From: Prevotellaceae bacterium
GTDB lineage: Bacteria > Bacteroidota > Bacteroidia > Bacteroidales > Bacteroidaceae
Direction: 5' to 3'
Length of the DNA stretch: 5,708 nucleotides
Assembly (NCBI GenBank): GCA_030536165.1
Contig: JAUNQM010000165.1
Location: forward strand, 1-5,708
The notes below the pieces were generated by a model. That model ran no database searches. It saw only the letters and a list, made by a program, of their open reading frames with translations, and was not told the origin of the DNA. Made by a program: the position numbers and the translations under genes. Shown here in pieces: positions 1-5,536 of the stretch (positions within the stretch are counted from its first letter, which is position 1; the number at the start of each line of letters is the position of its first letter).

Positions 1-475
1 TTGCGGTGATGCTGAAGCAGTCGTCTGGGAGTATTGTGATGCAACTGCCAGTCTTTTCATCCTTTACTTCTATCTTCTTGCGGATGATGTAATAGTCCTT
101 TGGTGCGCTTTGTTCCTCGATTCCGACGCGGTTGATGTTTTTCACATATTCAATAGCACTGCCGTCGAGTATTGGAAATTCAGGTCCATTAACTTGTATG
201 AGGCAGTTGTCGATGCCTAAGGCATAGAGTGCCGACATGCCGTGTTCGATGGTCGAAACGCGAATGTCGCCTTTGCCGAGGACAGTTCCACGTGTGGTTT
301 CCACCACGTTGTCGGCTATGGCATCAATTATCGGCTGACCTTCCAAGTCGATGCGCTGAATCTTATAGCCATAGTTTTCCGGTGCCGGATTGAATGTTAC
401 TGTAAGGTTGAGTCCTGTGTGAAGTCCTTTGCCGCAAAGCGAGAAACTTCCTTTTAATGTATTTTGCTTAGGCAT
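1..475 (-). CDS. lpxC: UDP-3-O-acyl-N-acetylglucosamine deacetylase LpxC, N-terminal part (probably an LpxC-FabZ fusion)
   Basis: LpxC is the zinc hydrolase that removes the acetyl group from UDP-3-O-acyl-GlcNAc, the committed step of lipid A synthesis in the cytoplasm. The 158 codons visible from the ATG at 473-475 run open to the window edge, so the C-terminal part is missing. Family marks are GLHTG at residues 18-22 region (substrate loop), TIEH with E77 and H78 (the Glu-His pair whose His is the first zinc ligand), and GPEFPILDGSA near 97-107. The start gives MPKQNTLKGSFSLCGKGLH, a natural LpxC N-terminus. It lies 44 bases after lpxD with no TAnnTTTG promoter between, so the two are probably cotranscribed. 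In Bacteroidota lpxC is usually fused to fabZ; that part would lie outside the window, so the fusion is inferred from the group and not seen. Confidence 0.95.
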   Translation of the reverse strand, partial: MPKQNTLKGSFSLCGKGLHTGLNLTVTFNPAPENYGYKIQRIDLEGQPIIDAIADNVVETTRGTVLGKGDIRVSTIEHGMSALYALGIDNCLIQVNGPEFPILDGSAIEYVKNINRVGIEEQSAPKDYYIIRKKIEVKDEKTGSCITILPDDCFSITA

Positions 476-482
476 CTTTTAT

Positions 483-515
483 ATTTACAATTTGACTATT
501 TACGATTTATTATTT
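483..515. repeat. Phased ATTT repeat, 7-8 bp period, lpxD-lpxC spacer
   Basis: The plus strand has ATTT at 483, 490, 498, 505 and 512, giving steps of 7, 8, 7 and 7 bases. On the coding (minus) strand this reads as AAAT-led units such as AAATCGT, AAATAGTC and AAATTGT. The array fills most of the 44-base spacer and ends 7 bases before the lpxC start codon, so it would lie in the mRNA as an A/U-rich leader. Function is unknown. Confidence 0.7.
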
Positions 516-519
516 AACC

Positions 520-1500
520 CTACTTCTTGAGTTCTTCTATTTGCTTCTTGAGTTCTTCTATCTCTTTGTAGAGTTCTGGGAGTTTGTGGAACATTGCGTA
601 TGAACGGAAATATTCCTTTGCATCAATCTGTGGCGATCCCATCACCTTTTGCTGGTCCTTGATTGTGCTAATCACTCCGCATTGTGGCCCAATCTGCACT
701 TGGTTGCCTATCTTGATGTGGCCGCTTATTCCCGACTGACCTCCGAACATACACCACTGCCCTATCTTTGTGCTGCCGCTGACTCCTACCTGCGAAGCCA
801 TGACGGTGTTCTCACCCACTTCAACGTTATGGGCAATCTGAATGAGGTTGTCAAGTTTCACGCCCTTGCGTATGATAGTCGCTCCCATCGTAGAACGGTC
901 GATGCAGGTGTTGGCTCCTATCTCGACATTGTCTTCGATAACAACGATTCCTATCTGCGGTATCTTGTCGTAGCCGTGCTCTGTCGGTGCAAAGCCGAAA
1001 CCGTCGGCACCTATCACACAGCCCGAATGAAGCACTACATTATTGCCCAACTTACATCCATCGTAGATGACTACGTTAGGATTGATGCGGCAGTTATCGC
1101 CTATCACCACGCCTTCACCGATGCATGCAAACGGACCTATGTAGCAGTTCTCGCCTACTTTAGCTGACTCACTGACGAAAGCAAGCGGATGGACGCCTGT
1201 CTTCTTCGGCATCATTGAGTCGTAGAGCGTGAGCAGTTTCGACACAGCTTCATACGCACTCTTTACCCTTATCAACGTCAACGTCTCAGGCAGTTTGCCT
1301 TCCAACGTCAGCGACTCATCAACCAGACATACGGTTGATTTCGTATTATATATATAATGTGTATATTTTGAATTTGAGAGGAAAGAAATGGCGCCTTCGC
1401 GTCCTTCTTCAATCTTTGCGAACGAATTGATGGCAGCATTCTCATCGCCCTCAACGCGTCCTTGAATAAATTCAGCTATTTGTTTGGCTGTAAATTCCAT
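520..1500 (-). CDS. lpxD: UDP-3-O-acylglucosamine N-acyltransferase LpxD
   Basis: LpxD transfers a 3-hydroxyacyl chain from acyl carrier protein to the 2-amino group of UDP-3-O-acylglucosamine, making the diacylated lipid A precursor in the cytoplasm. The 326-residue product has an N-terminal uridine-binding domain (about 1-100, including EGREGAISFLSN), then a left-handed beta-helix of hexapeptide repeats (about 105-280) with units such as IGPFAC, IGDNCR and VEIGAN. Family motifs are DGFGFAP at 166-172, DRSTMG at 201-206 and QIAHNVEVGE around His224, the expected catalytic base. The C-terminus is a short charged helix with two exact heptads. The ATG at 1498-1500 gives a normal N-terminus and lies about 25 bases after a predicted transcription start. 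The stop is TAG. The next gene, lpxC, supplies the LpxD substrate precursor. Confidence 0.97.
   Translation of the reverse strand: MEFTAKQIAEFIQGRVEGDENAAINSFAKIEEGREGAISFLSNSKYTHYIYNTKSTVCLVDESLTLEGKLPETLTLIRVKSAYEAVSKLLTLYDSMMPKKTGVHPLAFVSESAKVGENCYIGPFACIGEGVVIGDNCRINPNVVIYDGCKLGNNVVLHSGCVIGADGFGFAPTEHGYDKIPQIGIVVIEDNVEIGANTCIDRSTMGATIIRKGVKLDNLIQIAHNVEVGENTVMASQVGVSGSTKIGQWCMFGGQSGISGHIKIGNQVQIGPQCGVISTIKDQQKVMGSPQIDAKEYFRSYAMFHKLPELYKEIEELKKQIEELKK
523..561 (-). repeat. 18-bp direct repeat at 21-bp spacing in the 3' end of lpxD
   Basis: CTTCTTGAGTTCTTCTAT occurs at 523-540 and again at 544-561 with no mismatch, separated by three bases. The 21-bp step is seven codons, so the protein ends in two consecutive heptads, EIEELKK and QIEELKK. 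The unit fits a coiled-coil or helical tail and probably arose by tandem duplication. Confidence 0.9.
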
Positions 1501-1532
1501 AATTTGTTTTATTTCATCTTGCTAATTGTGTG

Positions 1533-1540
1533 CAAAGTTA
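1533..1540 (-). promoter_or_regulatory. Bacteroidota-type -7 promoter element upstream of lpxD
   Basis: The minus strand reads TAACTTTG, an exact match to the TAnnTTTG -7 consensus of the Bacteroidota primary sigma factor. Transcription starting about 7 bases further on would give a leader of roughly 25 bases before the lpxD ATG. I find no good TTTG -33 element at 19-21 bases upstream, so the call rests on the -7 match and its position in the prfA-lpxD spacer. Confidence 0.6.
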
Positions 1541-1572
1541 CACAATATATTTTGAAAACTTGCACTTATATT

Positions 1573-1628
1573 GAAGTTTTTTTCTATCGTTACTATCGGC
1601 TTAATAGAAAGAATCGAGAAAAAACTTC
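1573..1628. repeat. Long inverted repeat in the prfA-lpxD spacer
   Basis: The arm GAAGTTTTTTTCT (1573-1585) pairs with AGAAAAAACTTC (1617-1628), 12 bp with one bulged T, around a 31-base loop. The loop itself contains a small CTAT/ATAG pairing (1593-1596 with 1604-1607). The arms are A/T-rich and no T tract follows the stem on the minus strand, so it is not a standard intrinsic terminator. It starts 5 bases after the prfA stop and could protect or define the prfA mRNA 3' end. Confidence 0.5.
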
Positions 1629-1632
1629 CCAC

Positions 1633-2739
1633 TTACAGTTCCGACTCCTTCATTCTTTCGGCGTTCTCTGCCACTGTCAAAGCATCGATGCAGCCTTGTA
1701 TATCACCGTTCATGAAGCCTGCGAGGTCGTGAATGGTATAACCTATACGATGGTCAGTCACACGGCCTTGCGGATAGTTGTAAGTGCGAATCTTTGCACT
1801 TCTATCGCCTGTGCTGACAAGAGTCTTACGACGTGAAGCGATGTCGTCGATGTATTTCTGATGCTCACGGTCGTAAATGAATGTTCTGAGTCGTGACAGT
1901 GCACGCTCCTTGTTCTTAGGCTGGTCGCGCGTCTCGGTACATTCTATCAATATCTCCTCAACGACACCTGTATTCGGATTCTTCCACGGATAGCGCAGAC
2001 GTACACCTGACTCTACCTTGTTCACATTCTGTCCACCTGCTCCCGAACTGCGGAATGTGTCCCACTTGATGTCGCCTTCATTGATATGCACTTCAAATGC
2101 GTCGGCTTCAGGCAGCACAGCAACTGTTGCAGCACTTGTATGCATACGTCCCTGAGTCTCTGTAGCAGGCACTCGCTGCACACGATGTACGCCTGATTCA
2201 TATTTCAGCGTACCATATACCTTTTCGCCGCTAATTGCGAGGTCTATCTCCTTGAATCCGCCTACAGCACCTTCGCTGACGCTTGTGATGTTTATCTTCC
2301 AGCCTTTCGACTCGCAGTATTTCTGATACATCTTATATATATCACCTGCGAAGAGACACGCTTCATCGCCACCGGTTCCGGCACGTATTTCCATCTGCAC
2401 GTTCTTTCCGTCCTCTGGGTCGGCTGGGATGAGCAGGAGTTTTATCTCTTCTTCGAGCTTAGGCTGGAGTTCTTCGTTCGATGCAAGTTCCTCACGTGCC
2501 ATTTCCTTCATCTCGGCATCCGACTCGTTTGCGATTATATCCTTTGCCTCATTGATACCATTCAAGCATGCAATGTATCGCTTTCGTGCGTCAACTATAT
2601 CCTGCAAGTCCTTATATTCGCGTGTAAGTTTCACAAACCTTGCCTGGTCGCCAATGACGTCAGGGTCGGATATGAGTGTTGACACTTCCTGATATCGAGC
2701 CTCAAGCCCATCGAGTTTTTCAAGTAATGTATTTGCCAT
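1633..2739 (-). CDS. prfA: Peptide chain release factor 1
   Basis: RF1 recognises UAA and UAG stop codons in the ribosomal A site and triggers release of the finished protein. The 368-residue product has an N-terminal coiled-coil region (about 1-105), the PCRF domain including RAGTGGDEA near 119-127, the stop-codon-reading tripeptide PAT at 191-193 within RVPATETQGR, and the catalytic GGQ at 235-237 within GAGGQNVNKVESGVRL. PAT, as against SPF, marks it as RF1 and not RF2, and there is no RF2-style internal frameshift. The ATG at 2737-2739 gives MANTLLEKLDGLEARYQEV, a usual N-terminus for the group. The leader is A-rich (TAAAAAACAAT) without a clear Shine-Dalgarno. The gene ends in TAA. No promoter element is visible in the 76-base spacer after aroE, so transcription from the phoH-aroE unit is possible. 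Confidence 0.98.
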   Translation of the reverse strand: MANTLLEKLDGLEARYQEVSTLISDPDVIGDQARFVKLTREYKDLQDIVDARKRYIACLNGINEAKDIIANESDAEMKEMAREELASNEELQPKLEEEIKLLLIPADPEDGKNVQMEIRAGTGGDEACLFAGDIYKMYQKYCESKGWKINITSVSEGAVGGFKEIDLAISGEKVYGTLKYESGVHRVQRVPATETQGRMHTSAATVAVLPEADAFEVHINEGDIKWDTFRSSGAGGQNVNKVESGVRLRYPWKNPNTGVVEEILIECTETRDQPKNKERALSRLRTFIYDREHQKYIDDIASRRKTLVSTGDRSAKIRTYNYPQGRVTDHRIGYTIHDLAGFMNGDIQGCIDALTVAENAERMKESEL

Positions 2740-2752
2740 ATATTGTTTTTTA

Positions 2753-2800
2753 CGGTTGTGCGGTTGTGCGGTTATTTCGATAATTCGATATTTCGAATTT
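2753..2800. repeat. Six consecutive 8-bp phased units in the aroE-prfA spacer
   Basis: On the plus strand the sequence divides without gaps into CGGTTGTG, CGGTTGTG, CGGTTATT, TCGATAAT, TCGATATT and TCGAATTT. The first two are identical, the third is a bridge, and the last three share TCGA at the same phase. A perfect 7-bp inverted repeat, AATTCGA/TCGAATT with a 4-base loop (2782-2799), lies inside. The block sits 13 bases before the prfA start codon, where it would be part of the mRNA leader. Function is unknown. Confidence 0.75.
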
Positions 2801-2815
2801 AACTCACCATATCAT

Positions 2816-3559
2816 TCATTCCTTATTCCAGATGTTCCACGACTCCATTGCCTGCAAGAGGTGCATCTCTATGCCGTTCTTCGTCACTGCTCCGTGCTCC
2901 CTACCCTTACGGAGGAATACCGTTTCATCTGGGTTGTATATCAAATCATACATCAACGTGTGGCGGTCAATGCCTTCGTATGGTATGTTCGGACATTCAT
3001 TTATGTTGGGATACATGCCACAAGGCGTTGCATTGATAATCACGTTAAAAGTCTTTATGTCATCAACCGTCAGTCGATTGATGTTGACGGTACCTGGACG
3101 TTCATACCTGCTTACGAATGCTGTCGGCAGTCCGAGTTCCGTCATTGCTACCTCAACAGTCTTAGCTGCTCCACCTGTTCCGAGTATCAGTGCCCCTGTA
3201 TGGTGCTTTTCGAGCAACGGCTCTATGCTGCTCTTGAAGGCAATATAGTCGCCATTGTAGCCTTTGATTGACAATATGCCTTTGTTGTGTTTTATCTTCA
3301 GTATATTGCAGGCACCGATTGCCCTTACCTCTGGACTCATCTCGTCAAGAAACTCAAGGACCTTCTGCTTATATGGGCTGGTGACATTCAGTCCTTCTAT
3401 CAGCGGGTCTGATGCGAGCACTTCGAGCAGTTTGTTTATGTTCTGCAACTCATAGTTTTCATACACGGCATCAATGCCTTCATTGCGGAACTTCTCATTG
3501 AAGAACGGTTTTGAAAATGAATGTGCCAATGGGTTACCAATGATGCCATAGTGTTTCAT
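2816..3559 (-). CDS. aroE: Shikimate dehydrogenase
   Basis: AroE reduces 3-dehydroshikimate to shikimate with NADPH, the fourth step of the chorismate pathway to aromatic amino acids. The 247-residue product has the shikimate-binding serines in GNPLAHSFSKP (Ser14, Ser16), the catalytic lysine in NVTSPYK (Lys64), Asn85 in GACNIL, and the paired catalytic aspartate Asp104 in GYNGD. The dinucleotide-binding loop is GTGGAAK at 127-133. NATPCGMYP (176-184) and DLIYNP (205-210) complete the pattern, with Gln236 near the C-terminus. Two sites differ from the commonest forms: NGD for NTD and NATPCG for NATSxG; the catalytic residues are kept. The length is short but usual for this phylum as I recall it. 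The ATG overlaps the phoH stop as ATGA, so translation is probably coupled. The gene ends in TGA. Confidence 0.96.
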   Translation of the reverse strand: MKHYGIIGNPLAHSFSKPFFNEKFRNEGIDAVYENYELQNINKLLEVLASDPLIEGLNVTSPYKQKVLEFLDEMSPEVRAIGACNILKIKHNKGILSIKGYNGDYIAFKSSIEPLLEKHHTGALILGTGGAAKTVEVAMTELGLPTAFVSRYERPGTVNINRLTVDDIKTFNVIINATPCGMYPNINECPNIPYEGIDRHTLMYDLIYNPDETVFLRKGREHGAVTKNGIEMHLLQAMESWNIWNKE

Positions 3560-4518
3560 GCGTTATCCTCCTCTTTGTTATTGTATTTGTCGTACGCCTC
3601 AACTATTCTTGTCACAAGTTTATGCCGCACGATGTCTTTCTGGTTCATTTCTATGAATGAGATGCCTTTCACATCTTTCAGCACCTCAAGCGCCTGAAGC
3701 AGGCCCGAACGCACTGACCGTGGAAGGTCTATCTGCGTACAGTCGCCGGTGATTATCATCTTTGTGTTGCTTCCCATGCGTGTGATAAACATCTTTATCT
3801 GTGCTGTTGTCGTGTTCTGTGCTTCATCGAGTATTACCACGGCATCGCTCAATGTACGTCCACGCATGAATGCAAGAGGTGCTATTTGTATCACGTGTTT
3901 TTCAAGCATCTCCTGCAACTTCACTGCTGGTATCATATCTTCCAGTGCATCGTAGAGCGGCTGGAGATATGGGTCTATCTTTTCTTTCATGTCGCCTGGC
4001 AGGAAGCCAAGTTTCTCGCCTGCTTCCACTGCCGGACGCGAAAGTATTATCTTTCTTATTCGTTTCTCCTTGAGTGCCTTCACGGCAAGTGCGATGCTTG
4101 CGTAAGTTTTGCCTGTTCCGGCAGGACCTGTGGCAAATATCATGTCGTCCTTTTCAAACGCCTCAACAAGTTTCTGTTGGTTCTCGCCTCTCGGCTTGAT
4201 AGCTTTGCCCGTGACGCTGTAGCATATCACCTTTTCGTCTTTCTTGCCCTTCAGACTCCACTCGCCTTTGCCTTTAATAACGCTGAGGATAACCTCCTCC
4301 GTCAACTGGTTATAAGTGACACAATGCTTCTGAAGCTGTGTCATACATTCTTCGAAGTGAGCCACGAGTTCTTCGTCGCCAAGCACCTTTATCACGTTAT
4401 CGCGAGCCACGATACGCAGTTTTGGGTATAGCGACTTTATCATCTGAAGATTTACGTTCTTCACCCCGTAGAACATTACGGGATCGGCATCGTCAAGTAT
4501 GATAAGCTTCTCTATCAT
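3556..4518 (-). CDS. PhoH-family ATPase
   Basis: This is a PhoH-like P-loop ATPase, a conserved cytoplasmic protein related to the helicase core and linked to RNA metabolism in some bacteria; its exact role is unsettled. With the ATG at 4516-4518 it has 320 residues: an N-terminal domain (about 1-105), then the PhoH domain with GENQQKLVEAF (111-121), Walker A GPAGTGKT (131-138), RPAVEAGEKLGFLPGD (161-176), MRGRTL (218-223), Walker B VVILDEAQN (227-235) and ITGDCTQIDLP (256-266). A longer reading from a TTG at 4561-4563 is possible but its extra 15 codons cover a TAnnTTTG promoter element, so I reject it. An A-rich stretch, GAAAAAAGACAG, directly precedes the chosen ATG. The 3' end overlaps aroE by four bases and encodes an AGGAGG motif for it. 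The symbol phoH is often used but the family has several members. Confidence 0.94.
   Translation of the reverse strand: MIEKLIILDDADPVMFYGVKNVNLQMIKSLYPKLRIVARDNVIKVLGDEELVAHFEECMTQLQKHCVTYNQLTEEVILSVIKGKGEWSLKGKKDEKVICYSVTGKAIKPRGENQQKLVEAFEKDDMIFATGPAGTGKTYASIALAVKALKEKRIRKIILSRPAVEAGEKLGFLPGDMKEKIDPYLQPLYDALEDMIPAVKLQEMLEKHVIQIAPLAFMRGRTLSDAVVILDEAQNTTTAQIKMFITRMGSNTKMIITGDCTQIDLPRSVRSGLLQALEVLKDVKGISFIEMNQKDIVRHKLVTRIVEAYDKYNNKEEDNA
3567..3572 (-). promoter_or_regulatory. Canonical Shine-Dalgarno site for aroE inside the phoH 3' end
   Basis: The minus strand reads AGGAGG seven bases before the aroE ATG, within the phoH codons for Glu-Glu-Asp. The other starts in the window have A-rich leaders and no such site, as is usual in Bacteroidota. 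Together with the ATGA overlap it supports the chosen aroE start and coupled translation, although the motif could be a by-product of the GAG GAG GAT codons. Confidence 0.55.
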
Positions 4519-4540
4519 CTGTCTTTTTTCAATCAGAGTG

Positions 4541-4548
4541 CAAAGATA
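4541..4548 (-). promoter_or_regulatory. Bacteroidota-type -7 promoter element upstream of phoH
   Basis: The minus strand reads TATCTTTG, an exact match to TAnnTTTG. A start about 7 bases downstream would leave a leader of some 16 bases before the ATG at 4518. The surrounding DNA is very A/T-rich. A TTTG occurs upstream but only 12 bases away, so the -33 box is poor. The element would drive phoH-aroE and possibly prfA. Confidence 0.6.
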
Positions 4549-4608
4549 ATAAATATTTTGCAAATATTAAGCATAAAAGCGGTATTTCGTCAATAAAGCC
4601 TTCAAGCC

Positions 4609-4622
4609 AAATGGTAAATGGT
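4609..4622. repeat. Two tandem AAATGGT units after the DUF5715-like gene
   Basis: AAATGGT occurs at 4609-4615 and 4616-4622 without a gap, seven bases beyond the stop codon of the upstream gene. The AAATnGT form resembles the units on the minus strand of the 483-515 array, though here it lies on the plus strand. Two copies alone are weak evidence. Confidence 0.45.
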
Positions 4623-4629
4623 ACATGAA

Positions 4630-5442
4630 TCACCTTGTCGTGACGTGGAAGCACCCTTGTCGGATTTCGTATTTCACGTAGCAGCGACCTTCTTTCCTCA
4701 AGTCGTTGAGCACTTCCGAAAGCACCCATTTCAGCGAGTCATTCTGTGTCTGACGCTCAGCATCCACGGCGTTATATCTGTTGTAGCAGATGTCAAATGT
4801 CGTACCATGCAGGTGGCAGCTGTTTGTCGTAGCATTCGAGTTGCGACGCTGCAGCCGCTCCACATCTTCCTGCGTGCGAAGCACACTGGTCACGATTATC
4901 TTATGCAGCGGTATTTGTTTTATAAGGAGTGAGTCGCAGAAGTTCTGCGCAACGTCTTGCAGCAACGCCGATGCACGCGGAACAAGGTAAGGAATACTGT
5001 TGTTCAGCTTGTCAATATCATACAACGGATTTGCTCCCACATAGACCAGCGAGTCACTTGCCCTCTGTGCTGAAGCCACGTTCTCGGCTATTCCCACTCC
5101 GTATTGCTCGGCGGCAACAAGTTGTACGTCGTTCTCGTCGGGGAATGCACCTCGGTAGCTGCTTACGCTGTAGATTTTGTTACATATGAGTGTTGAGTCT
5201 TTAGTATTGTAGAATTGTGTAAGCGTGCGCTTGTTGAAACCCGTATCTTCATACAGCCCAACGGCTTTCTCCATTGCCTCCCCTACCCTTTTCTCTATGC
5301 TTCCTGTCACACCTGGGAATATGAGTCTCACAATAAAGAGCAACGCCACTACGCAGAGGAATCCTTTCGCGTAAAGCCCCTTTGTCGTAAACAGTTTGCC
5401 CTTTGTTTCTTTTGGTTTCCAGGAAGTTTGTTTTATATCCAT
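4630..5442 (-). CDS. Membrane-anchored DUF5715-like protein with an M15-peptidase-like metal site
   Basis: From memory this resembles the Bacteroidota family DUF5715, whose function is not established. The 270-residue product has a basic cytoplasmic tail (1-26), one membrane segment at about 27-43 (GFLCVVALLFIVRLIFP) and a periplasmic remainder. The C-terminal half carries IPYLVPRASALLQDVA (150-165), VTSVLRT (184-190) and SCHLHGTTFD (208-217), which fits the M15 pattern SxHxxGxAxD except Thr for Ala, followed by CFHV with His266. His210, Asp217 and His266 thus match the three zinc ligands of M15 D-Ala-D-Ala peptidases, and Arg189 the substrate-binding arginine. The glutamate usually three residues before the last His is Gly263 here. 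A role in peptidoglycan trimming or binding is inference. The ATG at 5440-5442 follows an A-rich leader; no promoter is visible upstream. Confidence 0.85.
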   Translation of the reverse strand: MDIKQTSWKPKETKGKLFTTKGLYAKGFLCVVALLFIVRLIFPGVTGSIEKRVGEAMEKAVGLYEDTGFNKRTLTQFYNTKDSTLICNKIYSVSSYRGAFPDENDVQLVAAEQYGVGIAENVASAQRASDSLVYVGANPLYDIDKLNNSIPYLVPRASALLQDVAQNFCDSLLIKQIPLHKIIVTSVLRTQEDVERLQRRNSNATTNSCHLHGTTFDICYNRYNAVDAERQTQNDSLKWVLSEVLNDLRKEGRCYVKYEIRQGCFHVTTR

Positions 5443-5470
5443 TCTTTTATTTTAGTTTCTATTACTCGTC

Positions 5471-5507
5471 ATTCCGTGCTTGACACGGAATCTCCTTCGG
5501 TACGAAG
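5471..5507. repeat. REP-like palindromic element
   Basis: ATTCCGTG (5471-5478) and CACGGAAT (5484-5491) form a perfect 8-bp inverted repeat around CTTGA. A second small hairpin follows: CTTCG (5495-5499) with CGAAG (5503-5507) around GTA. The core, CATTCCGTGCTTGACACGGA, is of a type I recall from dispersed intergenic repeats in several bacterial groups, Bacteroidota included. It lies 29 bases upstream of the DUF5715-like start codon. Copy number in this genome cannot be seen from here. Confidence 0.65.
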
Positions 5508-5536
5508 AAGACTATACGCAGCGATGGAGAAGCTAA

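Noticed and set aside
483..515. CRISPR-like array
   Set aside because: Units are 7-8 bases with no spacers of CRISPR size; it is a short phased repeat only.
476..519. Separate promoter for lpxC
   Set aside because: No TAnnTTTG element on the minus strand in this short spacer; cotranscription with lpxD is simpler.
649..1167. 172-codon open frame on the plus strand
   Set aside because: It lies wholly antisense to lpxD, whose motifs are intact, and its translation resembles no family.
1462..1836. 124-codon open frame on the plus strand across the prfA-lpxD spacer
   Set aside because: It runs antisense over the 3' end of prfA and the lpxD start, covers the lpxD promoter element and has no recognisable domain.
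1633..2739. Possible release factor 2 with programmed frameshift
   Set aside because: The tripeptide is PAT, not SPF, and the frame is continuous, so it is RF1.
2756..3271. 171-codon open frame on the plus strand
   Set aside because: It is antisense to aroE and starts inside the 8-bp repeat array; the Cys- and His-rich translation is typical of a shadow frame.
3886..4431. 181-codon open frame on the plus strand
   Set aside because: It is antisense to the phoH Walker A region and has no independent support.
4529..4729. 66-codon minus-strand frame bridging the DUF5715-like gene and phoH
   Set aside because: It is out of frame with the DUF5715-like 3' end, covers the phoH promoter element and looks like no known small protein.
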